In this document: positions 1 through 10,559 of the stretch, piece after piece | Numbering within the stretch: the first letter of the stretch is position 1 | How the letters are laid out: each line of letters starts with the position of its first letter | NCBI GenBank assembly: GCA_012845835.1 | Contig: JABAKD010000021.1 | Location: forward strand, 12,564,295-12,628,294 | Length of the DNA stretch: 64,000 nt | Reading direction: 5' to 3' | From: Undaria pinnatifida | Lineage: Eukaryota > Sar > Phaeophyceae > Laminariales > Alariaceae | Made by a program: the position numbers and the translations under genes | The notes under the pieces: model-generated | The model's input: the letters and a program-made list of their open reading frames with translations, nothing else | What the model was told of the DNA's origin: nothing | Databases searched by the model: none

Positions 1-255
1 AGTTTTGAAGAACGCAGGGGCCTGGTTTTGACCAAAAGGAAGCGGGGTTGGGGAGGGGAGGGGGAGGGGGGGGGGGGACGGGCGGGGCAGCTCACTTTGT
101 GCGTGGAAACTATAAATCCTTCAAGGGGATAAATCTGACGTTTTTGAATTCAAAAAAACGATAAAGCTATCATGGGGGGGGGAGGTTGAGGCGGGGGCGG
201 GCCGGGTGGACCAGCTCAATCTGTGCCTGGAAACTATACATTCTTTTGTATGATA
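1..255 (+). repeat. Poly-G repeat family copy
   Basis: Non-coding. G-homopolymer tracts alternate with the phrases AAACTATAAATCC and GGGGATAAATCTGAC. The same arrangement occurs at 28075-28400 (+) and, reversed, at 28868-29000, 35950-36020 and 36845-37120. The left end is cut by the window edge. I see no coding potential. Confidence 0.7.
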
Positions 256-267
256 TGTATGATTTCG

Positions 268-810
268 AGAAGAGCGTACGTCACAAATCGAACTCCAGCT
301 TATTAGCGACCGCAAGCAAGCGAGGAGGGGCACGTGTGGCGTGAGATGCGGCACGTATTGAGAACGAGGGAGCAAGACGACAATAACACGTGGCAAAAAA
401 AAAAAAAAAAAAAAAAGCAACTCGCCGCCCTAAAGAGAGGATACAGCACGCACAGGCACATGATCCTACCTGTAGCGTTTTGCTCTCCGCCCGTTGTCTG
501 CTGTCTGTCATCTGCGATCTTCGCAAAAAAACAGAGAAAATACTCGTTTAAGAACTGCCTCAGTGGACGTTAAGTTATAAGGATGGGTTGGCATCTAAAT
601 TATTACTATTACAAAGGTCCCTGTGTTTCCGCATCGATGGGCACGCGCACCCATAGCGGCACCACAGAAGAAACGTGCGGTATGGTGGGGTGACAAATTA
701 TCACAGGCTCCGACAAGCAACTTGCCGCAGCATAGGGAGGACACGCCAAGCGCACATAAATGGTGTCACCTACCGCTGCTGCTGCGCAGCAGGGTTGTAG
801 CGTTGTGCTC
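268..810 (+). repeat. Dispersed duplication, copy 1
   Basis: This stretch is repeated in direct orientation in two blocks: 268-515 matches 2030-2300, and 515-810 matches 2570-2865. In the second copy about 270 bp of other sequence separates the blocks. Shared landmarks include TTCGAGAAGAGCGTACGTCA and TTTCCGCATCGATGG. Both copies are diverged, with many substitutions and different A-runs. No reading frame is preserved between them, so I treat the short ORFs here as chance. Confidence 0.75.
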
Positions 811-1605
811 TCCACATGTTGTCTGCTGTCTGTCATCTGCAATCGTACATAAATAGTGTTGCCTACCGCTGCTGCTGTGGGGTAGAGTTTGTATATAGCG
901 TTGTGCTCTCATTGTATGGTACGGTGTCATATACTCCGTATGAAGAACACCAACATGAACATAAATATAAGGACTTTGAGTAAAAATGTTATATTCCAAC
1001 GATCCTTACACTTTACGCCGGCATGTCACTTGACCGAAGCAGCAGAAGAAGCAGCAGCGAGAGGTACTAGGTGGGTAGAGCATCGCAGGCTCCGATCAAA
1101 GTAACCACCTACGACCACAGCAGCCGCACCCGAAAGGAGTTGCAGGCTGCTGTTGAATAGGGGCTGGACTGCTGCTGGTAGGCAGGATCGTAGCGTGGTA
1201 CTCTGTGCAAAACTAGGGAAATGTGCGTGTACTCTCTACGAGCAGAAAATACCTGTTTGCATCCAAATCTTACGTCCGTACACGAGGATAGGGTTTGCAG
1301 AAACCCAATCCCCGGGGATGTTGAGAAAACCCGGGGATGTTGCGGAAACCCGGCGATGTTGCGGAAACCCGGGGATTTGCCTTTAAGTGTGCCCAAGGCC
1401 AAAAAAGTTCACAAGGCTTGCCACGCGCGACACACTGCACGGATCGCGCCCAAACCTCCGGCGACGTGAGCCCGACGGTCGAATTGTGCATACCCCACCC
1501 GACGTTTGGGACAAGGGTGCGAGCACGAAGAGATGTGCCCGAAAGGAAGAAGAAAATTACAATTATACATATACATATTATAGGGGAAACTACTGTAATA
1601 ATTTT
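780..1605 (+). repeat. About 800-bp dispersed repeat, copy 1
   Basis: It matches 5483-6235 in direct orientation over nearly its whole length, including CATGTTGTCTGCTGTCTGTC near the left end and GGCTTGCCACGCGCGACACA near the right end. Trinucleotide CAG/CTG clusters recur inside both copies. The reading frames differ between copies, so this is most likely a non-autonomous element or segmental repeat. No terminal repeats were recognised. Confidence 0.75.
1311..1378 (+). repeat. 19-bp minisatellite
   Basis: Four imperfect copies of a 19-bp unit containing GGGGATGTTGCGGAAAC lie inside the 780-1605 repeat. The other copy of that repeat (near 6008-6035) has only about two units, so the array has changed length since the duplication. 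Confidence 0.8.
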
Positions 1606-2029
1606 GAAAAATAGATATCACGTTAGATCTGGCTCAAGATTTCCCACCTAAAGTAAAAATACTAACACTAACCATCGTAATGGACAAAAAATTAGAGCCC
1701 TTCAGAGAAAAAAAATCACCCATATATATATATAGTATACAAGGTCCCCCTCCGGGAAGTAAGTGCCTAGGGGAGTGGCGCAAGGACACATTTTTTTCAC
1801 TACCCGACGCGATGGCGATTTTTGTTTGTAATACATACAAAAAATACTTGCCCGGAAGAACAATGATTTTGCATTCCACCCGTACAAAAAAGTACCTAAT
1901 AAGTTTACTCATTAGCAGTATTATTCGCACTTTTTCAGAATACTCGATATAGAGGTGCCCACGGCCGATCTGTTCTTGAGAAAATGCACTCAGCATCACT
2001 TGATAACACACACAAAACTTTTACACCGT
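1606..2029. other. AT-rich stretch without gene
   Basis: Low-complexity AT-rich DNA with short (TA)n runs near 1725. No conserved frame, splice-like signal or repeat partner was seen. Confidence 0.5.
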
Positions 2030-2865
2030 ATGATATGTGTGCTTTCGAGAAGAGCGTACGTCAAAAATCGAACCCCAGCTTTTTCGGGACCGCCAGGAAG
2101 CGAGAAGTGGCACGTGTGCCGTGAGATGCGGTACGTATTGATAATGAGGGAGCCAGAGGACAAAATCATGTGACATATAATATGCTATGACAAAAAAAGC
2201 AACTTGCCGCGGTCGAGAAAGGGTACAGCACGCGCAAGCACATTGTCCTACCTGTAGCGTTTTGCTCTCTCCACGTTGTCTGCTGTCTGCCATCTGCGTT
2301 CGGCTGATTCTACGATAGCCCCCCCATAAAACCAGCGATTTTCTTCAACGAAGGTTTTAAATTAATCATGGCTGCTCGACATTAGGAAGGATCCGATTGA
2401 AAACAAAGTATCCATGCATTTCCTTGTTTGTGTGCAAAGGCCTATCGATCGATGGCGTCGGGGCGTCGAGGGACACCGTATTTCAGGACGTATGACGAGA
2501 AGCTGGTTTTGAAACCGGTGATTTCGTTGAAGAAAGGTTGGGGGGGCTACCGTAGATTACGACTCGTTCTTCGCAAAAAAAACAAGAAAAGTGCTCGTTA
2601 AAGAACTGCCTCTGTGCAGGTAAATGTATGCGGATGGGTTGACATCTAAACTATTACAATTACGAAGGTCCCTATGTTTCCGCATCGATGGACACGCGCA
2701 CCCAGAGCGGCAGCACAGCAGAAACGTGCGGTATGGGGGGGTGACAAACTATTACAGGATCCGACACAAGCAGCTTGCCGCAGCGCAGCGAGGACACGCC
2801 AAGCGCATATAGATGGTGTCACCTACCGCTGCTGCTGTGCAGCAGGGTTGTAGCAAGGGCGCACA
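2030..2865 (+). repeat. Dispersed duplication, copy 2
   Basis: Second copy of the 268-810 segment, in direct orientation. Between its two homologous blocks it contains a non-homologous piece (about 2300-2570). The CTG-rich right end near 2830 corresponds to the one near 780. Confidence 0.75.
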
Positions 2866-2944
2866 AGGAAGGTTATCCCGCACACCTAACACCCCCCCCT
2901 CCCCCTCCGAGGCCCTTTTTTTTTTTTTTCAACGTTGGTTTGAT

Positions 2945-3871
2945 TTTACTCTGTTTTCTTGCTTGGTGGTTCGTTTCTTGGCTGTGCCCCTGTGGATGGT
3001 GTACTGCACACTCTTGAGTTTACAAAGAGGCTTGTCAAGCAAGCCAACATTGCAAAAACAAGGAATGTCAAACTGTACTTTAAATTGTTTAGGTATGTAA
3101 ATCCTTTCGTCAATGCAAGGTGGTCAATGTAGTCTGAAGCAACCAACGGTAGACAAGCGCCGCGCTTGGGCACGAAACCCTGTAAGCCTTCGTGCCCCTT
3201 GATGTCCAAACACGGCGCGCACGTGCCTCCAGGTTGCTCCACCGTTCCCGCACAGCCTGAGCTCAAGGTGCCGCGAGAGACGGTTGGCACCGCGTGGAGA
3301 GACACGCGATTCAGGTTTTTCCGAGCCTCCCACGACACCCCCTGGTTGGCAATACCCTGGAGAGTTGATGGATAGTGTTGGAGAACAGGCTCCCGGATAG
3401 CCGGACGTAATCCCGCGCAGTAGATGGGAGCGTGGACAGGCGTCCTATCGGCGGGACCACTCCCGGCTGCAGCGTTGGAGAAAACACTATGCATACCAAT
3501 GACCCCGCCCTCACAATCTTCAAGCCTGTTCAACCCTCCCGTCGCAACCACGTCAGCGAAACTGCCCGGGCTCGCACCACCCTCACCCTTGCTCACAGCT
3601 CCCGTTACATACACGTCGGCGTCACTGCCTGCGCGCCCGCACCACCCCCACTCCTGCTCACAACTCCCGTCGCCACGACGTCAGCGTCACCGCTTGCGCC
3701 CCCGTCGCTACTACTGTCCATCAACACCGGCGATTCCTTCGCGCTGTCCGTGGCGCTCTTCGGTTTGAAAAAATGCAGCATTGTGCGCCCGTTCCCCACC
3801 GCCGCCGCGACACCAGCACCCCTGTCGACACACGTTAGTCGACATGCAACTTGCGACATGAGCAACAGCAA
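2945..3871 (-). pseudogene. Unidentified Cys-cluster protein, frameshifted
   Basis: Two overlapping minus-strand frames appear to be one broken coding region. The upstream frame (3871-3605) holds a short N-terminal phrase MLHFFKPK and a Ser/Gly-rich tract. The downstream frame (3614-2946, 222 codons) holds a Cys cluster C-x10-C-x2-C, then an NLKY phrase and a hydrophobic segment of about 20 residues. A short motif (ADVVATG) recurs on both sides of the frame change and matches an imperfect duplication visible in the DNA at about 3540-3710. Cys clusters followed by NLK occur in uncharacterised transposon-associated proteins of fungi and algae. That link is a resemblance only; I do not recognise the family. 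The C-terminal hydrophobic part may be intron read-through. Confidence 0.4.
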
Positions 3872-4704
3872 TTGATCGGCCGTGGAAAAAAAATACGAAG
3901 TGGCTCCTGCTTTTCACATACACACATCGACAAGGTCTGCAGCCTCATACACTGCGCGGCCAAAATGCGTCCAGCGTGGCAGTTCCCAAACTGCTGAACA
4001 CGCGCGAACGACCTCCCGCAAAAATTGTGAAGCAGTGTATTAACAACCAGGTATATTTCACAAACACCATATCATATATGAAACATAGATCTAATGTACC
4101 ACGCAGCTTGCATAGTTGACTCTCAACAATTCAATCGGTCGTACTCACAGATGACGTTTTTCATTTGTTTATCGAAACTGCTTGTGCTAGCGAATGCAAA
4201 ACCTGCTGTCCTCATAAGTGCTCACTTGTGTGGAAGCGACTGTCCGTGAGTTTCCACGCCGGGTCCGTCTCAGTTGCTATATATTGCGTCTGAAATCGCG
4301 CTTGCGTTTCTTGCACACCCAGTTGCCACTGCTAGTCTTCGCGGCAATTTTTCCGATAGGCAAAGTGCTCAGCTCGCATGCCAAAGGCGTGCAGGGACAA
4401 ACAGAGACGCGGAGTAACTTTGTTGGTTCGCAGTTCGTGCGCTTCTTTTATCGATTTTGGTCATGCGGCTGCGGTATCTGGTATTGCTGCTGCTGCCAAG
4501 GCTAGGCGTCTGCTACTGCTGATGTTGTCAGTTTTTGGGGAGGAGGCAGCACGACATACACACTGCTCGATGGTGAGCACTTTTACGTATAAATGATAAA
4601 CCAGAGTTCGTCTTCCAGTGCTTGCTGCTGCTGCTGCTGCTGCTGCGAGGTACAAGATACCCTCCAAAATCACACTACTACAACCCTCATGCCTCTCCAC
4701 TCAC
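3872..4704. other. Intergenic stretch with CTG microsatellites
   Basis: No supported gene. The interval contains scattered CTG triplets and a (CTG)8 run at 4623-4646, flanked by further CTG-rich DNA near 4480. Hydrophobic poly-Leu and poly-Ala ORFs here are frames of the microsatellite. Confidence 0.5.
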
Positions 4705-4872
4705 TCTCTGTGCTGTGACGAACACTCATGCTCAATGGTCTGGCCCTCGTCCATTTCTGAATCGTCACCGAAGTTGGCCCCGCAGCAGCAGATGAAGTCC
4801 TCGCCATCGGCTAACTTTCCGCAGACGCTTTGTAGCCAAGCGGTCTTTTCGAAGGAGGGTTGTAGCAGGTCC
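4705..4872 (-). CDS. Possible internal coding exon, acidic Cys-rich
   Basis: Read on the minus strand, this interval gives an open frame of about 56 codons with protein-like composition: aromatic and acidic residues and a C-x..CCC-x..C pattern (SVCGKLADGEDFICCCG, then IEHEC). It ends at a consensus-like splice donor GTGAGT near 4705; read through, the frame stops at once. The upstream boundary is unclear because the best AG lies near 4872 without a strong pyrimidine tract. No neighbouring exon could be joined to it. I do not recognise the family. It could be an exon of a minus-strand gene or a remnant. Confidence 0.3.
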
Positions 4873-5174
4873 CTTCACCGTGGAGGCTGTGCTCATTGTG
4901 ACCACACTCTCTTGCTCTCTCTTATTTTCTCCGTTGCTCTGCACTGTGCGTAGCTGGTACGCAGGCTGCTGCTGCGTAACCAGGGGGCTGCGTGTTTGCT
5001 CTATAGTACCGCCCCTGCCCCTTTTTTATATAGGATTTAGAATAGGGGTTGTTTGCATAGGAAATTATGTGGCGTAATGGGGCGGGATGGGGTCTTCGTA
5101 CCCTCCCCCCCCGTCTGGAAGGGCGAAAAAAATGTTTTGGTACGTACGTGTCGTTTTTTTTTTTTTTCATGCGC

Positions 5175-5482
5175 CCTTGGTTGTAGCGTTGTGATCTCAA
5201 CATGTTGTCTGATGTCTGTCATCTGCGATCCTAAACAAATAGTGTTACCTACAGCTGCTGCTGTGGGGTAGAACTTGTGGCGTTGTGCTCTCTTGGTATG
5301 GTACGGTATTATACAAGAAGAACGCCAACATAAACATAACTATAAGGACCGTTGAAGTGATAATGTAATATATAAACGATCCTTACACTTTACGCCGGCC
5401 TGTCACATAACAGAAGCAGCAGAAGCAGCAGTAGCAGCAGCGAGAGGTTGTGGCGTATAGGCGGGTAGAGCGTCGTAGGCTA
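5175..5482 (+). repeat. 298-bp tandem half of the 5483-6235 repeat
   Basis: This block is duplicated head to tail with 5483-5780 at a period of about 298 bp. Both contain the CATGTTGTCTG phrase, the TGCTGCTGTGGGGTAGA phrase and the AGCAGCAGAAGCA cluster. In the other copy of the repeat (780-1605) the unit is single, so the duplication is specific to this copy. Confidence 0.75.
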
Positions 5483-6235
5483 GCGCTGTGCTCTCCACAT
5501 GTTGTCTGCTGTCTGTCATCTGCGATCGCACATAAATAGCGTTGCCTACCGCTGCTGCTGTGGGGTAGAGTTTGTAGCGTTGTGCTCTCTTGGTATGGTA
5601 CGGTATCATATAAGAAGAGCACACACATGAACAAACATTCAAGGACCGTTTAAGTACTAATATAATAGTTAAACGATCCGTACACTTTATGCCGGCATGT
5701 CACATGACAGAAGCAGCAGAAGCAACAGTAACAGCAGCGAGAGGTTGTGGCGTATAGACGGGTAGAGCATCGCAGGCTCCGATCAAAAAAAATAATATTC
5801 ACCTACAACAACAGCAGCCGCGCGCGCATAGAGTTGCAGGCTGCTGCTGCTAGGGGGCTGGACTGCTGCTGGTAGGCAGGATCTTAGCGTGGTGCTCTGT
5901 GAAAAAATAGGGAGATGTGCGTGTACCCTCTACAAGCAGAAAATACTGGTATGCATCCAAATCTAACGTGCGTACACGGGGATAGGGGATGCAGAAACCC
6001 AAACTCCGGGGATGTTGCGGAAACCCAGGGATTTGCCTTTAGTGTGCCCAAGGCCAAAAGAGATTTAAAAGGCTTGCCACGCGCGACACACTGTACGGAT
6101 CGCGCCCAGACCTCCGACAACGTGAGCCAGACAGTCGAATTGTGCCCACCCCACCCGACATTCCGGACAAAGGTGCGACCACGAACAGATGTTCCAGAAG
6201 GGATATTTTTTTGAACAATTATACATATAGATATA
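5483..6235 (+). repeat. About 800-bp dispersed repeat, copy 2
   Basis: Direct-orientation partner of 780-1605; it ends near the TTATACATATA phrase. It is diverged by substitutions and by a shorter 19-bp minisatellite. Confidence 0.75.
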
Positions 6236-6688
6236 ATTACATTTGTCCTCGAATTTTTTTTAAACCTTATTCACTTGGTTAATAGGACCTGCTTCGCTCT
6301 CAGCGCTCCCACTTGGAACACGCCTGCCTAAACCCCTCTCTCGGAGAACCTTCCCGGCATTCTCCGCGTTGCTTACTTTCTTCGCTTTCTTCGTTTCTTT
6401 GTTTCCCGTTTCTCTTTTTTTTTTTCATTCCGTAACTTTATTCAACGTATGATCTACGACTTTCAGGTATTCCTTCGTTTTTGATCGACTTTCAGGTATT
6501 AAACTTTGTTTTTACCAACGTATGATCTACGACTCTACGACGCATCTACGGCGGAAAGTCGTGAGATGTTGAAGTTGACTGCCGGCTTTTTAGTGTTCTA
6601 CGAGTAGGCACCTACTTTTAGCTCCCTACGCTGGCCACCTGTCGCCGTAGCGCTTCGCCACCAGTTTTAAACTCGGAGAGCGAGCAGC
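6236..6688. promoter_or_regulatory. Pyrimidine-rich upstream region of zinc-ribbon gene 1
   Basis: About 450 bp without a gene, rich in CT tracts (for example 6360-6430) and with a repeated phrase CGTATGATCTACGACT (6447 and 6519). It lies directly before the ATG at 6689. The second zinc-ribbon gene also has a CT-rich upstream stretch (43190-43400). Promoter function is inferred from position only. Confidence 0.3.
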
Positions 6689-6964
6689 ATGTTGTCTTCA
6701 AGCATCTATCGTAGCTCTCCTGCTAAAAAGTCGAAGCCTACCAACCAAAGCCAAGGAGGGGGAGGTGGTGGAGGCTCTGCCGGTGGCGGTGGTGGGGGTG
6801 GGGGTGCAGGCTGGACCGTGGTCGGCGGCGTTGCGGGCGTCAGAAACACGTACCCTTGCTCTGGCAAGCACTGTGGGGGCACGGTCAACATCCGCAACAG
6901 GCGGAATTCGGCTTTGCCCTTCGGTGTCTGCGACACCTGCGGCGTGTACTACAATTTCAATAGT
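6689..6964 (+). CDS. Gly-rich zinc-ribbon-like protein, first exon
   Basis: The ATG at 6689 opens a frame with a basic, Ser-rich N-terminus (residues 1-20), a glycine run (23-41), then a four-Cys module C57-x4-C62-x18-C81-x2-C84 ending in VCDTC. The same module with identical spacing occurs in the gene at 43515, where the intervening residues differ but PC, K-C-x-G, RN and VCDTC are shared. The spacing suggests a zinc-binding ribbon, which is an inference. After the Cys module the sequence enters a dispersed repeat at about 6965. The frame runs on to 7063, but that tail is repeat-derived; the native gene probably splices out or was truncated here. I do not recognise a named family. Confidence 0.45.
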
Positions 6965-7513
6965 ACATACCGGTACTACTACACCAGGTTTGTACATACC
7001 ATCAGGTACTACGCTGTTGGATCACAATGCACGCCCAGCTCAGATCAGTGCGGCTATATATAGCCCAGCAGCGCAGCGTAGCGCCGTGCGGAGCCGTGCG
7101 GAGCCGCACGGTGCGCTGCCGTGCCCTTCGCTGCGGTACTGTGTCGTGCTGCGCTCTGTGCTTTTTTTCGAACATAGAGCAGTATAATACGTGTTGTGAC
7201 GTGCTATTTTTTCTTCTTTTTTCTTTTTCTACATGTGTTTGATCTTTCACGGGGCCCTGTTTTTTCCCCCACGCAAATTACCCCTGTACTGCCGATCAAA
7301 ACGTAACACCGGTAACAAAAGCACACCGCACAGCTGAGCACAACAGGGCAACTTGCTCTGCACAAGCAGCTCTTGGCATTATCAAATCGATGTTTGCACC
7401 AAATCATGGGCCTCCTTCTTTCTGTCCCCTTTACATTTTTTTTGTTGCATTCTTCCTTGCCTTGCGCGAGCGTAGCGGGCGGCGTCAGCCGCCCGCGTAG
7501 CGGAGCCCTTGTA
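6965..7513 (+). repeat. Hairpin-ended dispersed repeat, copy 1
   Basis: This interval is repeated in inverted orientation at 25383-25925. Landmarks are the TATA-like palindrome GGCTATATATAGCC (7051-7064), a GC-rich stretch of imperfect GCCGTGCGGA repeats (7070-7130) and, near the end, a perfect 9-bp stem with a four-base loop (7475-7496) followed by GGAGCCCTTGTA. The identity between copies is high enough that the element was mobile or duplicated fairly recently. No long ORF is conserved. Confidence 0.75.
7475..7496 (+). repeat. Terminal hairpin of repeat copy 1
   Basis: GCGGGCGGC and GCCGCCCGC pair as a perfect 9-bp stem around a GTCA loop. The tail GGAGCCCTTGTA follows 6 bp later. Related hairpin-plus-tail modules lie at 25405-25420, 46915-46937 and 55406-55437. 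Confidence 0.8.
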
Positions 7514-8109
7514 CATATTACAAGTACCAACAACGCATCTTGCAAAGATGGGTATTGACCCGAGATTCGTCGAACTCACGGCTGACGTCCTTGAAATATT
7601 TATATTGAATACTCGTGGACCGGTATGTAGACTACGGGGAGGAGAGCATTGATTGGTGGACTGCTACCATACGGCAGGTCAAACTGTGCCCGAGCGTGAT
7701 CAGGCACTCCGCCATAAGTTACATGGTTTGTAGAACGCATACATCAATAAACGTTGGCTGGGAACGGGAGCTACCTACTAGTACGTAGTACATGCCAGGG
7801 TCAGCGGCTGATTGTAGTAGGCGATCGTGCAGCGACAACACACCAGCTGTAAGAAGTATTACGACAATATGGCGAACGCGTTCAATACAGTCTATATGCT
7901 GGGCACGTTGAATATTTACAATCAATTTTTCCATTTTTGGCTGACTAAATGTTATTCCCATTATCGTATCATTCATTCATTGCATTTTTTTAAAAATACA
8001 TACAATAGTTTTTCCATGTACTTTTTCGAACGCACACTGGTGAGGGCCCTTCCAACGCACACTGTGTCGGGCCCGGGGGGGGGGGTTCGGGGGGGGGCGC
8101 GTCGCCCCC
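7514..8109. other. Intergenic stretch without gene
   Basis: No supported coding region or repeat partner. A poly-G and poly-C tract near 8078-8112 marks the left border of the satellite array. Confidence 0.5.
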
Positions 8110-10140
8110 CCATGACACTGCTACTAGCATCCAAGCACCATTCGGCTGCCCTGCCAACCCAGCACATACATCAACACCAACACACACTACACTGCTAGTA
8201 CCATCCAAGCACCGTGCGGCTGCCATCCAAGCACAGTTCGGCTGCCGTGCCAACCCAGTGCTGGTGGTGCATTTTGGGACACACACACCAACACCAACAC
8301 ACTCTACACTGCTAGTAGTAGCATACAAGCACCCTTCGGCTGCCAGCGCTGGTGGTGCATGCGCTGGAACGTTTGCGCCTCTGCTGTTCGATCCTGCTAC
8401 ATCACGATGCGGGACAACAGAAATAACACAACACACAAACACTTCACTTCGTTGTGCCCTGGGCGGCGGACAAAAAAAACCCTTGCCGAAAAACCCTCCG
8501 CGTCCTTACAAAACCATAAAATTCAAACGGCTACGATTCAAATCAAACGGCGTGACGAACTACACCCTGGCACGCAAACAACCACCTCGTGGGTGCATTT
8601 TGGGACACACACACCAACACCAACACACTCTACACTGCTAGTAGTAGCATACAAGCACCCTTCGGCTGGCCTGCCAACCCAACGCTGGTGGTGCATGCGC
8701 TGGAACGTTTGCGCCTCTGCTGTTCGATCCTGCTACATCACGATGCGGGACAACAAAATAACACAACACACAAACACTTCACTTCGTTGTGCCCTGGTCT
8801 GCGGACAAAAAAATCCCTTCCCAAAAAACCCTCCTCGTCCTTACAAAACAATAAAATTCAAACGGCTGCGATTCAAATCAAACGGCGTGACGAACTACAC
8901 CCTGGCACGCAAACAACCACCTCGTGGGTGCATTTTGGGACACACACACCAACACCAACACACTCTACACTGCTAGTAGTAGCATACAAGCACTCTTCGG
9001 CTGGCCTGCCAACCCAGCGCTGGTGGTGCATGCGCTGGAACGTTTGCGCCTCTGCTGTTCGAACCTGCTACATCACGATGCGGGACAACGAAAAAATACC
9101 AACACAACACACAAACATTTCACTTCGTTGTGCCCTGGTCTGCGGACAAAAAAATCCCTTCCCAAAAAACCCTCCTCGTCCTTACAAAACAATAAAATTC
9201 AAACGGCTGCGATTCAAATCAAACGGCGTGACGAACTACACCCTGGCACGCAAACAACCACCTCGTGGGTGCATTTTGGGACACACACACCAACACCAAC
9301 ACACTCTACACTGCTAGTAGTAGCATACAAGCACTCTTCGGCTGGCCTGCCAACCCAGCGCTGGTGGTGCATGCGCTGGAACGTTTGTGCCTCTGCTGTT
9401 CGATCCTGCTACATCACGATGCGGGACAACGAAAAAAACCCAACACAACACACAAACATTTCACTTCGTTGTGCCCTGGTCTGCGGACAAAAAAATCCCT
9501 TCCCAAAAAACCCTCCTCGTCCTTACAAAACCATAAAATACAAACGGCTGCGATTCAAATCAAACGGCGTGACGAACCACACCCTGGCACGCAAACAACC
9601 ACCTCGTGGGTGCATTTTGGGACACACACACCAACACCAACACACTCTACATCTCCCTGGCACGCAAACAAATAGCTGGTGGTGCATTTCGGGACACACA
9701 GACCAACACCGACGCTTGAACGTTTGCGCCTCTGCTGTTCGATCCTGCTACATCACGATGCGGGACAACAACAAAAAAACAACACAAAACACAAACATTT
9801 CACTTCGTTGTGCCCTGGGCTGCGGACAAAAATATCGCTTCCCAAAAAACCCTTCTCGTCCTTACAAAACCATAAAATTCAAACGGCTGCGATTCAAATC
9901 AAACGGCGCGACGAACACTCTGGCACTCAAACGGCGCGACGAACACCCAGGCACGCAAACACCAGCTCAGTGGTGCATTTTGGGACACACACCAACACCA
10001 ACACACACTACACCTTCCTGGCACGCAAACAACAGCTGGTGGTGCATTTCGGGACACACACACCAACACCAACACACACTACACTGCTAGTAGTAGTATC
10101 CAAGCACCGTTCGGCTGCCCTGCCAACCCAGCGCTGGTGG
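8110..10140 (+). repeat. Satellite array of about 336-bp units
   Basis: Head-to-tail units begin at the phrase CTGGTGGTGCATGCGCTGG at 8349, 8685, 9020 and 9361 (periods 336, 335 and 341). A diverged fifth unit follows from about 9700, and partial units flank both sides (8190-8348 and 9960-10140). Each unit contains the phrases TCCTGCTACATCACGATGCG, ATTCAAACGGCTGCGATTC and ACACACACCAACACCAACAC. The units contain few stop codons, so long ORFs run through the array in more than one frame (the longest is 388 codons). The periods are not constant multiples of three, so a conserved protein repeat is unlikely. Confidence 0.9.
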
Positions 10141-10168
10141 TCTCCGTAGCGTGCTGTGGGTGTCTGCT

Positions 10169-10555
10169 ATGAGCCCCTTCGCTCGTTCTGCGCTCCTCCT
10201 CCTCTGCGGCTGCGTGTTCTTCGCCCTCTTCAAACGTCACGGCGTACCACCACCTGGTGCTGCGTTTGAATCTCTGCACAACATGCAGCGGAACGTCCTT
10301 ACAGCAGAGCGGTATCTTGACGACTGGGGAGACCAACTGTTCCAATACACATTTGCAGGGCTCTCTCCGCCTCATCGCTTGGAGTTCGTCCTACATCCTT
10401 CCGCCTTGCGAGGGCAAAAACAATCCATTCAGCAATTGCACTGCCCGAATGGCCTCGTTCTACAGCGCCGGAACACTCGCACTGTTCCGTGCAGGGGGGA
10501 TGGCAACTGCGGCTGGCACTCTCTGCTCAACGGGAACTGCACCTTCTTGGGACAG
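10169..10555 (+). CDS. OTU-like motif fragment upstream of PIF1-like helicase
   Basis: The frame from ATG 10169 encodes a hydrophobic segment (about residues 9-21) and, at residues 108-120, CRGDGNCGWHSLL. This resembles the N-terminal catalytic motif of OTU-family cysteine proteases (D-G-N-C, Cys at residue 114). The rest of an OTU domain, including the catalytic His, is not visible before the frame changes at about 10556. The helicase frame opens just downstream, separated by a TAG at 10557-10559. OTU domains are known next to PIF1-type helicases in some Helitron-like transposons. The hydrophobic start may be fortuitous, so the true start is uncertain. Confidence 0.4.
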
Positions 10556-10559
10556 GTAG

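Noticed and set aside
3424-3875. Plus-strand Pro/Thr-rich ORFs
   Set aside because: They lie antisense to the better minus-strand coding candidate and follow its GC-rich repeat.
6706-6997. Minus-strand Pro-rich ORFs opposite the zinc-ribbon exon
   Set aside because: The proline runs are the complement of the glycine linker.
8924-10090. A 388-codon plus-strand ORF
   Set aside because: It lies wholly within the satellite array, its frame shifts relative to units of 335, 336 and 341 bp, and equally long ORFs exist in other frames.
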